8,741 bases of DNA from an uncultured Ruminiclostridium sp. (lineage in GTDB: Bacteria > Bacillota > Clostridia > Oscillospirales > Ruminococcaceae): positions 1 to 8,741 of the forward strand of contig CAKSIR010000101.1 of NCBI GenBank assembly GCA_934462775.1, in the 5' to 3' direction. Numbering within the stretch: the first letter of the stretch is position 1; each line of letters opens with the position of its first letter. Of the stretch, positions 1 through 6,960 are shown piece after piece. Under the pieces are notes generated by a model. The model was given only the letters and a program-made list of their open reading frames with translations. It was not told the DNA's origin and did no database searches. The position numbers and the translations under genes were made by a program.

Positions 1-156
1 TGCCTTTCTTCCCCTATTCTTTGGGCAAGCAAAGAATAGGGCGAGGGGTTTATTGCTCCCTTTCAGTCTAATCCAACTCTATCAAGGGGGCGAGCAGCCC
101 CCTTACCAAACAACATAAAAATCACAACCAAAAAAGCCTGTGCGGCGCCTGAACAC
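1..156 (+). repeat. Structured intergenic repeat, left copy
   Basis: This stretch is non-coding and is repeated in inverted orientation at 8571-8726. The alignment is gapless over 156 bases: 102 of the first 107 match, a 16-base spacer (108-123) is diverged, and 30 of the last 33 match. Two hairpins are visible. Hairpin 1 pairs 12-23 with 30-41 (12 bp, loop GGCAAG). Hairpin 2 pairs 84-91 with 97-104 (8 bp, loop GAGCA). The conserved tail 124-156 contains an A-run followed by GCC and the motif CGGCGCCTGA at 143-152. No ORF or transposase is present. The copy lies just past the terminator of the ABC-F gene. It may begin outside the window, because the other copy continues beyond the matching edge. 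I read it as a dispersed REP/MITE-like or structured RNA element. Its function is unknown. Confidence 0.85.
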
Positions 157-160
157 AACT

Positions 161-194
161 AAAAAATCCCGCCGTTACACCAACGGCGGGATTT
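161..194 (-). terminator. Intrinsic terminator at the end of the ABC-F gene
   Basis: A perfect 13-bp stem pairs 164-176 with 182-194 around a 5-base loop. Read on the minus strand, the GC-rich core is followed by six T residues (the A-run at 161-166). It lies 12 bases past the ABC-F stop codon and ends the minus-strand gene cluster. The stem is also flanked by A residues on its other side, so some bidirectional action is possible, but no plus-strand gene is visible here. Confidence 0.92.
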
Positions 195-205
195 CATAAA
201 ACGTA

Positions 206-2140
206 TTAAAAGGCGGAATTGCCGCCGGACGCAGTCCGGGTTTCAAGCAGCGCCCCCGCTGCTTCCCATTCTTCCATTTGTGTTTCCAGCTCCGCGTTAC
301 ATTCCTCAATCTGCTTGGTGATTTCGGTTGCTTTTTCGAAGTCGCAGGCAATTTCGGGACTCATCAGCAGCTTGTTCAGCTCCTCAAGCTGCCCCTCAAG
401 CTGCGAAATACGCTCCTCCGCCTTTTTCACGCGGGTGTTCAGCTTGCGCAGCTCGCTTTCGCGCTCCTTTTGCAGGCGATAATTGTTGACTTTCGGCTTT
501 TCCTCGGACCTTTCGGGCTGCGCCTTGATGCTCACGCTTTCAAGGCTCTGAACATAGTCGTCGTAGTTGCCGTCGAACTTTTCCACGCCGTTTTCGGTCA
601 GCGTGTAAATCGTGCCTGCCAGCTTGTTGATAAGATAACGGTCGTGGGAAATCACAAACAGCGTTCCCTTGTAGCCGAGCAGCGCCTGCTCAAGGGCTTC
701 CCTTGCGCCGATGTCAAGGTGGTTGGTAGGCTCGTCAAGGAGCAGGAAGTTGCAGCCGCTGAGCATTAGCTTAAGCAGCGCAACCCGCGCCTTTTCGCCG
801 CCGCTGAGGGAGCCGATTTTTTTGAAGACCTCCTCACCCTTGAACAGGAACGAGCCGAGAGCGGTCCGCACCTGGGTCTGAGTCATTTTGGGGTACTCGT
901 CCCAAATTTCATCCATTACCGTTTTCGTGTCGGTAAGACCTGTCTGAATCTGGTCGAAATAGCCGATTTTTATGCGCGCGCCAAGTCTGAAATCGCCGAA
1001 ATCCGCCTTGCACTTGTCGACAAGTATCTTGAACAGCGTGGACTTGCCGCAGCCGTTCGGACCGAGCAGGAACACCCGCTCACCTTTCTTGATGTCAAGG
1101 CAGACGTTTCGGAACAGCACCTCGCCGTCAAAGCTTTTGCACAGGTTGTTGGCGTAAAGCACGTCGTTGCCCGAGCCTTCAAAGCAGGGGAAGGTGAAAT
1201 GCAGCTCCTCAGGCGCAGCTTCGGGCTTGACGAGGGTTTCCTTTAAGCGGTCGATGCTGTGCTGCTTGTGGGCGATGGTGACGTAGTTCCGCTCCTGATT
1301 AAAGCGCTTCTGCTGCTCGATAATGCCCTCTATGCGCTTGATTTCAGCCATCGTGTTGTCGTATTCGCGCTGCATGGTAAGGCGCTTTTCCTCTTTGAGC
1401 CGCCTGTATCCGGTGTAGTTGCCTTTCCAGACGGTCAGGTGCTTGTTTTCCAGCTCAAAGGTTTTAGCTGTTACCTTGTCGAGGAAATAACGGTCGTGGG
1501 AGATTACGATGTACGCTCCCCTGTATTCAAGCAGGAACTTTTCAAGCCATTCGCACGCCTTTATGTCAAGGTGGTTGGTCGGCTCGTCAAGGAGCAGCAA
1601 ATTCGCGCCCGAAAGCAGCAGCTTTGCAAGCTGCACCTTTGACTTCTGCCCGCCGCTCAGCACCGAAACGGGCTTTTCCTGCTCCTCGGCAGTAAAGCCA
1701 AGACCCGTCAGGGCGGATTTCGTCCTTGCGCGGTATTCGAGTCCGCCGTCGCGCTCGAAGCGCTCCTGCAATTTCATCTGCCTGTCGAGAATTTCCTCGC
1801 TGTGATTGCCGCCGTCGATTTCGGCGTGGATTTCCTCAAGCTGCTTTTCAAGGTCAATGAGGCTTTGGGAAACGGATAATGCCTCGCCGTAAACGGAAAC
1901 GCCGCTGTCGCGGACAACGTGCTGCTCCATGTAGCCGATTCGGGTGTCGGCGGTTTTGTTTATCGTGCCGCTTTCAGGCTCGGTAATGCGGTTGATGATT
2001 TTGAAAAGGGTGGTTTTTCCCGTGCCGTTGACGCCTACAAGACCAATTCTGTCCTTTTCGTCAACCTCGAAGCTGACGCCCGAAAAAAGCACGTCAGCCC
2101 CGAACGCCATTTCAATGTCAGAGCCGCTTAAAATAATCAT
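206..2140 (-). CDS. ABC-F family ATP-binding protein (ribosome-associated, Uup/YdiF-like)
   Basis: This soluble protein has two ABC ATPase domains and no membrane domain. Family members bind the ribosome near the E site and act on stalled or drug-bound complexes; which job this one does cannot be told from sequence. Counting from the chosen start (644 residues), Walker A GVNGTGKT is at 36-43, signature LSGGQ at 161-165, Walker B LLLLDEP near 181-187 and SHD near 213. The second set is GPNGCGKST at 360-368, LSGGE at 445-449, LLLDEPTNHLD at 466-476 and SHD near 498. Both catalytic glutamates are present. The charged inter-domain linker (about 245-310) fits the P-site tRNA-interaction motif region, and the last 90 residues form a charged coiled coil as in Uup/YdiF. 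ATG at 2140 is chosen because AAAGGA (2150-2155) lies 9 bases upstream; the in-frame ATG at 2149 directly abuts that site. The gene follows a lipoprotein gene and a terminator-like hairpin (2174-2205). A strong terminator follows the stop codon. Confidence 0.93.
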   Translation of the reverse strand: MIILSGSDIEMAFGADVLFSGVSFEVDEKDRIGLVGVNGTGKTTLFKIINRITEPESGTINKTADTRIGYMEQHVVRDSGVSVYGEALSVSQSLIDLEKQLEEIHAEIDGGNHSEEILDRQMKLQERFERDGGLEYRARTKSALTGLGFTAEEQEKPVSVLSGGQKSKVQLAKLLLSGANLLLLDEPTNHLDIKACEWLEKFLLEYRGAYIVISHDRYFLDKVTAKTFELENKHLTVWKGNYTGYRRLKEEKRLTMQREYDNTMAEIKRIEGIIEQQKRFNQERNYVTIAHKQHSIDRLKETLVKPEAAPEELHFTFPCFEGSGNDVLYANNLCKSFDGEVLFRNVCLDIKKGERVFLLGPNGCGKSTLFKILVDKCKADFGDFRLGARIKIGYFDQIQTGLTDTKTVMDEIWDEYPKMTQTQVRTALGSFLFKGEEVFKKIGSLSGGEKARVALLKLMLSGCNFLLLDEPTNHLDIGAREALEQALLGYKGTLFVISHDRYLINKLAGTIYTLTENGVEKFDGNYDDYVQSLESVSIKAQPERSEEKPKVNNYRLQKERESELRKLNTRVKKAEERISQLEGQLEELNKLLMSPEIACDFEKATEITKQIEECNAELETQMEEWEAAGALLETRTASGGNSAF

Positions 2141-2149
2141 CTGTACCAT

Positions 2150-2155
2150 TCCTTT
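2150..2155 (-). promoter_or_regulatory. Ribosome binding site that decides the ABC-F start
   Basis: On the minus strand this reads AAAGGA. It is 9 bases from the ATG at 2140 and 0 bases from the in-frame ATG at 2149. Normal spacing is therefore met only by the shorter form, which begins MIILSGS. Confidence 0.7.
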
Positions 2156-2173
2156 CTGTGAACGGTTATACCG

Positions 2174-2205
2174 AAAAAACCGCCGCGCCCCGAAAGACGC
2201 AGCGG
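2174..2205 (-). terminator. Intrinsic terminator or attenuator between the lipoprotein and ABC-F genes
   Basis: On the minus strand an 8-bp GC-rich stem pairs 2198-2205 with 2180-2187 (one G-T pair, 10-base loop) and is followed by six T residues (2174-2179). It starts 14 bases after the lipoprotein stop and ends about 19 bases before the ABC-F ribosome site. It could end the pheST-lipoprotein transcript, or lower or gate ABC-F expression. A weak alternative hairpin, 2163-2167 with 2178-2182, overlaps the T-tract and stem base. No convincing promoter lies between the stem and the ABC-F start. Confidence 0.75.
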
Positions 2206-2219
2206 CTGAAAATTTGCGC

Positions 2220-3392
2220 TTACTTTAAGTTCTTTGGATTGTACAGGCTTATTGCGGAGTCGTTGAGCACAACGGTGCAGCCTGCTCCCGCATTGTCAAG
2301 AATTTCGGTCATAGCGTCGTCCTTAAGGCTGTGGAGAATTGTGCTTGTGTTGTTTTCAAGCCAGTCTGTTCTCTCGCTTACGTCAAGACGTACAACTACA
2401 TAATAAGCGTCCTCTGTCTTGTAAAGCTGAGGTTCGTTGTTGGACATGGAGAACAGGTTCTCAACAAATTCCGCAGACGGTGAAGTTGACGTCTTTCTGA
2501 ACATTGTTTCGTAGTCGGCCTCGGACTTTTCTTCCTCGTCCGTATCCTCGTCGTCCTCTTCCACATAAACGGTGTTGTCCTCTTCAGCCTGTGCCTGTGC
2601 GGCAGCCTTTTCCTGCTCCTTGACGTAAGCATCGTATTCCTTGGAAACAGTGCTGAACGCTGCGCCGTTCTTTAATTCCTCGACATAGCCGTTGCCCAGA
2701 TCCTCTAAAATCTGAAGTCCCTCGCCGGTTTCAACCTTGTCGCCGTTGCCGTCCTCAAGGGCAATCTTGAAGTAGGTCGCTCTTGCGTAGTTTTCTGCAA
2801 AATAGCTGTCGATTTCAGCCTGAGTTGTTCCCTCTGTGCCGCCTACCGCAAAGTAGTAGTCGAACAGCTTGGACTGCTTCTGATTTGCATACTGAACCAG
2901 CTTGTAGCTTTCCTTGCCGATACCCTTTGATTCGTAGTATTCGCCCATTGTGGAGAAGTCGATTCCGTAATACTGAAGGTATGGGTTTTCGTCGTCCCAT
3001 GTGGACTTGACCGAGTCGTTAAGCTCTGTCTTTTCGTCCTCTGTAAGAGCAAGTTCCTTTTCGTCAAACAGCGCGTTTACTGCCGCATACTCTCTGCAAA
3101 GCTCCTCTGTTCTGTCGATAATCCACTGGTCGTAAGCCTTGCCCTCGATAGTGTATGCATAGTAATCAAAGCCCTCCGCGCTTGTGTCAACGTCGGGATT
3201 TTCCTCGCTGAACTTGGTGTCAGCCTCGCCTACCGCCTGATACTCATATAAGAGGTATATGCCTGCGTTAAGCTTTTCGTCGTTTATTGTCATTGCGTAG
3301 CTTGTATCGCCGCAGCCTGTGAAAGCAGCGGCTGTTGTTACGCAAAGCGCACCTGCTAAAATCGCAGACACGATTTTCTTTTTAATGGACAT
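2220..3392 (-). CDS. SurA/PrsA-like foldase lipoprotein with a degenerate parvulin region
   Basis: The 390-residue protein starts with a lipoprotein signal: KKK, a hydrophobic stretch (about 7-24) and a lipobox-like FTGC with the acylated cysteine at 27. It should be anchored to the outer face of the membrane. Residues 33-200 are helical and resemble the SurA/PrsA N-terminal chaperone domain, including an EIDSYFAENYARATYF segment that in relatives leads into the PPIC (parvulin) domain. Residues about 203-255 and 305-340 resemble the two ends of a parvulin domain, split by an Ala/Gln-rich and then very acidic insert (about 260-298). By hand alignment the two family histidines are Tyr (near 207 and 330-331), so isomerase activity is doubtful and a chaperone role is more likely. 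The ribosome site AAAGGA (3401-3406) is 8 bases from the ATG. The gene is 27 bases downstream of pheT with no terminator between, so it is probably cotranscribed. The family call rests on weak similarity seen by eye. Confidence 0.75.
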   Translation of the reverse strand: MSIKKKIVSAILAGALCVTTAAAFTGCGDTSYAMTINDEKLNAGIYLLYEYQAVGEADTKFSEENPDVDTSAEGFDYYAYTIEGKAYDQWIIDRTEELCREYAAVNALFDEKELALTEDEKTELNDSVKSTWDDENPYLQYYGIDFSTMGEYYESKGIGKESYKLVQYANQKQSKLFDYYFAVGGTEGTTQAEIDSYFAENYARATYFKIALEDGNGDKVETGEGLQILEDLGNGYVEELKNGAAFSTVSKEYDAYVKEQEKAAAQAQAEEDNTVYVEEDDEDTDEEEKSEADYETMFRKTSTSPSAEFVENLFSMSNNEPQLYKTEDAYYVVVRLDVSERTDWLENNTSTILHSLKDDAMTEILDNAGAGCTVVLNDSAISLYNPKNLK

Positions 3393-3419
3393 AATACAAT
3401 TCCTTTCTTTTGTTATCCC

Positions 3420-5819
3420 TTATGATCTTAAGGTAATATCCTTTTCTGCAAGAGCCTTGAGCACCTTTTCCATCGTCTTATCCGCCTCGTCGTTTTCCAT
3501 TGTTCTGTCCTTATGGCGGAGAACAAGCTTGTAGGAAAGGGACTTCTTGCCCTCGGGAACGCCTGTTCCCTTATACATATCAAACAGCGTTACCTGTTCA
3601 AGATTCTTGGCTGTACTTGTGATTATGTCAATAATTTCGCCGGAGCTGATTTCGTCTGCGCATACAAGGCTTATATCTCTCGTCATTGCAGGGAACTTAG
3701 GCAGCGCCTTGTACTTGATTTCGGTTGTCTGAGCCTCGATCATAGGAGCGATTTTGAGAACCGCAGCATAAATTCTTTCCTTTACGCCGTAATTTTCGCA
3801 AACCAACGGGTGAATTTCGCCCAGTGTACCGATATACCTGCCATCGGCGGTAAGCTCGGCGCATCTTCCTGTGTGGAAGGTCTTGTTGGTAGTGCACTGT
3901 GTAAATCTGCCCTTAATGCCTGTCTTGTCAAGAACCTCCTCAACGATGCCCTTTAAGGTGAAGAAGTCCTCCTTGTCGCCGTAAAGCGCGATTGCCAGTA
4001 CGTCCTCCTCATCAGGCAGCATATCAACGCTTTCCTTTGGCTTGTACACTCTGCCGATTTCAAAGAAACGGCCTGCAAGGTTTCTGTTGTTGATATTGCG
4101 TACAACAAGCTCCATCATGGACGGAATCATTGTTGTTCTCATTACGCTTGTATCCTCGCCGAGAGGGTTTGTGATAACGACCGAGCGCTTTTCTTCCTCG
4201 GGGAGATTGATTTTATCGTACCACTTAGGCGAGATAAAGCTGAAGGTCATTGTTTCGTAGCAGCCCTCTGCAATCATGATTTCCGTCAGCTTCTGTCGGA
4301 AAGCCTGTTCGGGAGTCGTTTTGCTCTGGCTTGAAAGTCTTGGAATCGAGGTAGGAATGTTGTTGTAGCCGTAAATTCTTGCTACCTCCTCCGCAAGGTC
4401 GCACTGACGCTCGATGTCGATTCTGTACGGCGGAACGGTAACAACGCCGTCCTTGTAGCCGAAGCCTAATTTCTTAAGGATAGCGACCTGTTCTTCCTCG
4501 CTGATGTCCGAGCCTAAGAACTCGTTAATCCACTTGTAGTCGTGCTTTAATGTGAACGGCTCCTTGTTCGAGTGGTCGCAGTCGATAATCGTCCTGCACG
4601 GCTCGCCGCAGCCTAACATTTCAACCAGCTCGAGGGCTCTGTGGAGAGCCTCCTCAGCGTTTGCAGGGTCAAGGCGCTTTTCAAAGCGCGAGCTTGCCTC
4701 TGTTCTTTCGCCAATTTTCTTTGCGGTGCGTCTTACAGAAACGCCGTCAAAGCAGGCAGCCTCGAACACAACGGTAACAGTATCGTCCCATATGCCCGAA
4801 TGCTCGCCGCCCATTACGCCTGCAACCGCCATCGGCTTCTTTTCGTCGGCGATAACCAGCATTTCGGGAGAAAGCTTTACCGGCTCGGCAGCCTCGTCAA
4901 GAAGCTTGAGGGTTTCGCCCTCTTTCGCGCTGCGGACGATGATTTTTCCGCCCTCTACGTATCTTAAGTCGAACGCGTGCATAGGATGACCGTATTCAAG
5001 CATTACGAAGTTGGTAATGTCAACGATGTTGTTGATTGCGCGGACGCCGCTTGCGCGAAGTCTTTCGGCAAGCCATCTGGGCGAAGGACCGATTTTAACG
5101 TTCTTAACAAGACCTGCCATGTAGCGCGAGCAGAGCTTTGTGTTTTCAACGGTAACGGAAACGTCCTTGCTTATGTCGTAGTCAATGCCCTTGAATTCAG
5201 GCTTTTTGTAGTTGAGGGGCAGGTCGAAGGTCGCGCTTGCTTCTCTTGCAAGACCTAAAACGGACAGGCAGTCGGGGCGGTTGTTGGTGATTTCAAATTC
5301 AACCTGAATGTCGTCAATGCCCACAGCCTTTGCAACGTCCATGCCAAGCTCGAACTTGTCGATGTCGGGGTCCTCGTTGAAGATGAGGATTCCGTCGGGA
5401 GATGCATACGGGAAGTCGGAGTTTTCCATTCCAAGCTCCTCGAAGCTGCACATCATGCCCTCGCTCATTACGCCGCGGAGCTTGCCCTTTGTGATTTTCA
5501 CGGAACCGCCTTCCTTGCGGTTGATAACAACGCCGCCGTCCAGTACCACAGGGACAATTGCGCCCTCGTAGCAGTTCTGCGCGGCAGTTACGATCTGAAC
5601 TGTCCTTTCGCCGATGTCTATCTGGCAAATCCACAGCTTTTCGCTGTCCTGATGCTTTTCAATCTTTGTGATTTTTCCAACGACAACCTTTGATAAAGGC
5701 TCTGAAAGGGACTTGTATGTTTCAACCTTTGAGCCGCTCATGGTCATGTCGGCAACAAAGTCCTTAATTGGCATATCGGCTTTAACGTAGTCGTTAAGCC
5801 ATTTCATAGATAAATCCAC
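3420..5819 (-). CDS. pheT: Phenylalanine--tRNA ligase beta subunit
   Basis: This is the beta chain of the cytoplasmic alpha2-beta2 enzyme that charges tRNA-Phe. It carries the tRNA-binding and editing parts. At 799 residues it has the usual bacterial length. Domains in order are: the N-terminal B1 start (MKWLNDYV); the OB/EMAP-like tRNA-binding domain (about 42-150, with CSFEELG at 124-130); B3/B4 editing domain (about 212-400, with GHPMHAFD near 277-284 and SSRFEKRLD at 376-384); B5 (about 410-480); the catalytic-like core with DLAEEVARIYGY near 474-485; and the C-terminal anticodon-binding FDX-ACB domain (about 703-798). The start is GTG at 5819: GGAGG (5828-5832) lies 8 bases upstream, whereas the in-frame ATG four codons later would be 20 bases away. 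pheS ends 40 bases upstream and the lipoprotein gene starts 27 bases downstream. Nothing appears truncated. Confidence 0.98.
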   Translation of the reverse strand: MDLSMKWLNDYVKADMPIKDFVADMTMSGSKVETYKSLSEPLSKVVVGKITKIEKHQDSEKLWICQIDIGERTVQIVTAAQNCYEGAIVPVVLDGGVVINRKEGGSVKITKGKLRGVMSEGMMCSFEELGMENSDFPYASPDGILIFNEDPDIDKFELGMDVAKAVGIDDIQVEFEITNNRPDCLSVLGLAREASATFDLPLNYKKPEFKGIDYDISKDVSVTVENTKLCSRYMAGLVKNVKIGPSPRWLAERLRASGVRAINNIVDITNFVMLEYGHPMHAFDLRYVEGGKIIVRSAKEGETLKLLDEAAEPVKLSPEMLVIADEKKPMAVAGVMGGEHSGIWDDTVTVVFEAACFDGVSVRRTAKKIGERTEASSRFEKRLDPANAEEALHRALELVEMLGCGEPCRTIIDCDHSNKEPFTLKHDYKWINEFLGSDISEEEQVAILKKLGFGYKDGVVTVPPYRIDIERQCDLAEEVARIYGYNNIPTSIPRLSSQSKTTPEQAFRQKLTEIMIAEGCYETMTFSFISPKWYDKINLPEEEKRSVVITNPLGEDTSVMRTTMIPSMMELVVRNINNRNLAGRFFEIGRVYKPKESVDMLPDEEDVLAIALYGDKEDFFTLKGIVEEVLDKTGIKGRFTQCTTNKTFHTGRCAELTADGRYIGTLGEIHPLVCENYGVKERIYAAVLKIAPMIEAQTTEIKYKALPKFPAMTRDISLVCADEISSGEIIDIITSTAKNLEQVTLFDMYKGTGVPEGKKSLSYKLVLRHKDRTMENDEADKTMEKVLKALAEKDITLRS

Positions 5820-5827
5820 TGAATTAT

Positions 5828-5832
5828 CCTCC
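5828..5832 (-). promoter_or_regulatory. Ribosome binding site of pheT, fixing a GTG start
   Basis: The minus strand reads GGAGG, 8 bases before the GTG at 5819. The alternative ATG at 5807 would have a 20-base gap, which is too long. Confidence 0.8.
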
Positions 5833-5859
5833 GTATATTATAAATCTGAAAGCTTATGA

Positions 5860-6879
5860 TCAGAACTGCGACAGGAATCTCGAATCGTTCTCGTAAAGCA
5901 GGCGCATATCGTCGATTGCGTATCTCATCATTGTAATTCTTTCAAGACCGATGCCGAACGCAAAGCCTGTGTATTCCTCAGGGTCAATGCCGCAGTTGAT
6001 AAGCACCTGCGGATGAACCATGCCCGAACCGAGCATTTCGATCCAGCCCTCGCCCTTGCACAGCGGGCAGCCCTTGCCGCCGCACTTGAAGCACTGTAAG
6101 TCAACCTCGGCTGACGGCTCTGTATACGGGAAGTGGTGCGGACGGAAGCGAAGCTTTACATCGCTACCGTAAAGGCGCTTCGCCCACATTTCAAGCGTAC
6201 CCTTAAGGTCGCCGAAGGTGATTTTCTTGTCGATTACAAGACCCTCGCACTGGTGGAAAATCGGCGAATGCGTTCCGTCAACCGCGTCCGAGCGGTAAAC
6301 TCTGCCGGGGCTGATGATTGCGATAGGCGGCTTTTCCTTAAGCATTGTTCTTATCTGTACGGAGGAAGTCTGTGTACGGAGCAGAATCTTGTCTGTAATG
6401 TAGAAGGTGTCCTGCGGATCTCTTGCAGGGTGTCCCTCGTCGGTGTTGAGCATATCGAAAACGTACTTTGTTTCCTCAACCTCCGGACCGTCGACAACGG
6501 TGTAGCCCATTCCTCTGAAAATGTCCTTCATTTCCTCAAGAACGGTGTTCAGCGGGTGGCGTCTGCCCTGCTCGTGCTTTGTTCCGGGCATTGTTACGTC
6601 AACGGTTTCGGCAGCAAGCTTCATTTCCACAGCCTTTGACTTCAGCGACGCAAGCTTTTCGGAAATGGATTTTTCGAGATTTTCTCTTACCTCGTTGGCA
6701 AGCTGTCCGATAACGGGTCTTTCCTCGGCGGTAAGCTTTCCCATCTGCTTTAAGATAGCGGTAAGCTCGCCCTTTTTGCCAAGAACCTTGACTCTTAAAT
6801 CGTCAATTTCCTTGACCTCCCTGCAAGCGTCAATCTGGCTCAGCGCCTGCTCCTTTATTTTTTGAAGCTGATCTTTCAT
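5860..6879 (-). CDS. pheS: Phenylalanine--tRNA ligase alpha subunit
   Basis: This is the catalytic chain of the tetrameric enzyme that activates phenylalanine with ATP and transfers it to tRNA-Phe. From the chosen ATG it is 339 residues, normal for Firmicutes. An N-terminal coiled coil (about 1-90), which contacts tRNA in the family, precedes the class II core. Motif 1 is around RHPLNTV (106-112), motif 2 is GRVYRSDAVDGTHSPIFHQ (192-210) and motif 3 is GFAFGIGLER (305-314) with its arginine. The alanine of GFAFG, which shapes the phenylalanine pocket in the family, is retained. CFKC...CPLC (263-274) is the four-cysteine knuckle seen in Bacillus-type PheS. The start is ambiguous: AAAGG (6893-6897) lies 13 bases from the ATG at 6879 and only 1 base from an in-frame TTG at 6891; family length and spacing favour the ATG. 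The promoter at 6922-6950 drives this gene and pheT. Confidence 0.98.
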   Translation of the reverse strand: MKDQLQKIKEQALSQIDACREVKEIDDLRVKVLGKKGELTAILKQMGKLTAEERPVIGQLANEVRENLEKSISEKLASLKSKAVEMKLAAETVDVTMPGTKHEQGRRHPLNTVLEEMKDIFRGMGYTVVDGPEVEETKYVFDMLNTDEGHPARDPQDTFYITDKILLRTQTSSVQIRTMLKEKPPIAIISPGRVYRSDAVDGTHSPIFHQCEGLVIDKKITFGDLKGTLEMWAKRLYGSDVKLRFRPHHFPYTEPSAEVDLQCFKCGGKGCPLCKGEGWIEMLGSGMVHPQVLINCGIDPEEYTGFAFGIGLERITMMRYAIDDMRLLYENDSRFLSQF

Positions 6880-6921
6880 GATAAAAACCAAACCTTTCGA
6901 GTATTACAAAATCAATTAAGA

Positions 6922-6950
6922 ATTATAGCATACATAATGCCTTTTTTCAA
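6922..6950 (-). promoter_or_regulatory. Sigma-A promoter of pheS-pheT (extended -10)
   Basis: On the minus strand TTGAAA (6945-6950) is followed after 17 bases by TATAAT (6922-6927), preceded by TGC as an extended -10. Initiation would fall near 6915, leaving a leader of about 36 bases before the pheS ATG. The -35 box begins 10 bases after the stop codon of the upstream AI-2E gene, and no terminator separates them. The leader is too short for a T-box riboswitch. Confidence 0.85.
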
Positions 6951-6960
6951 GCTGTTTCGG

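Noticed and set aside
278..769. 163-codon plus-strand ORF
   Set aside because: It is antisense to the second ATPase domain of the ABC-F gene; the conserved Walker and signature motifs on the minus strand explain the sequence.
6133..6639. 168-codon plus-strand ORF
   Set aside because: It is antisense to the catalytic core of pheS, with no ribosome site or recognised family.
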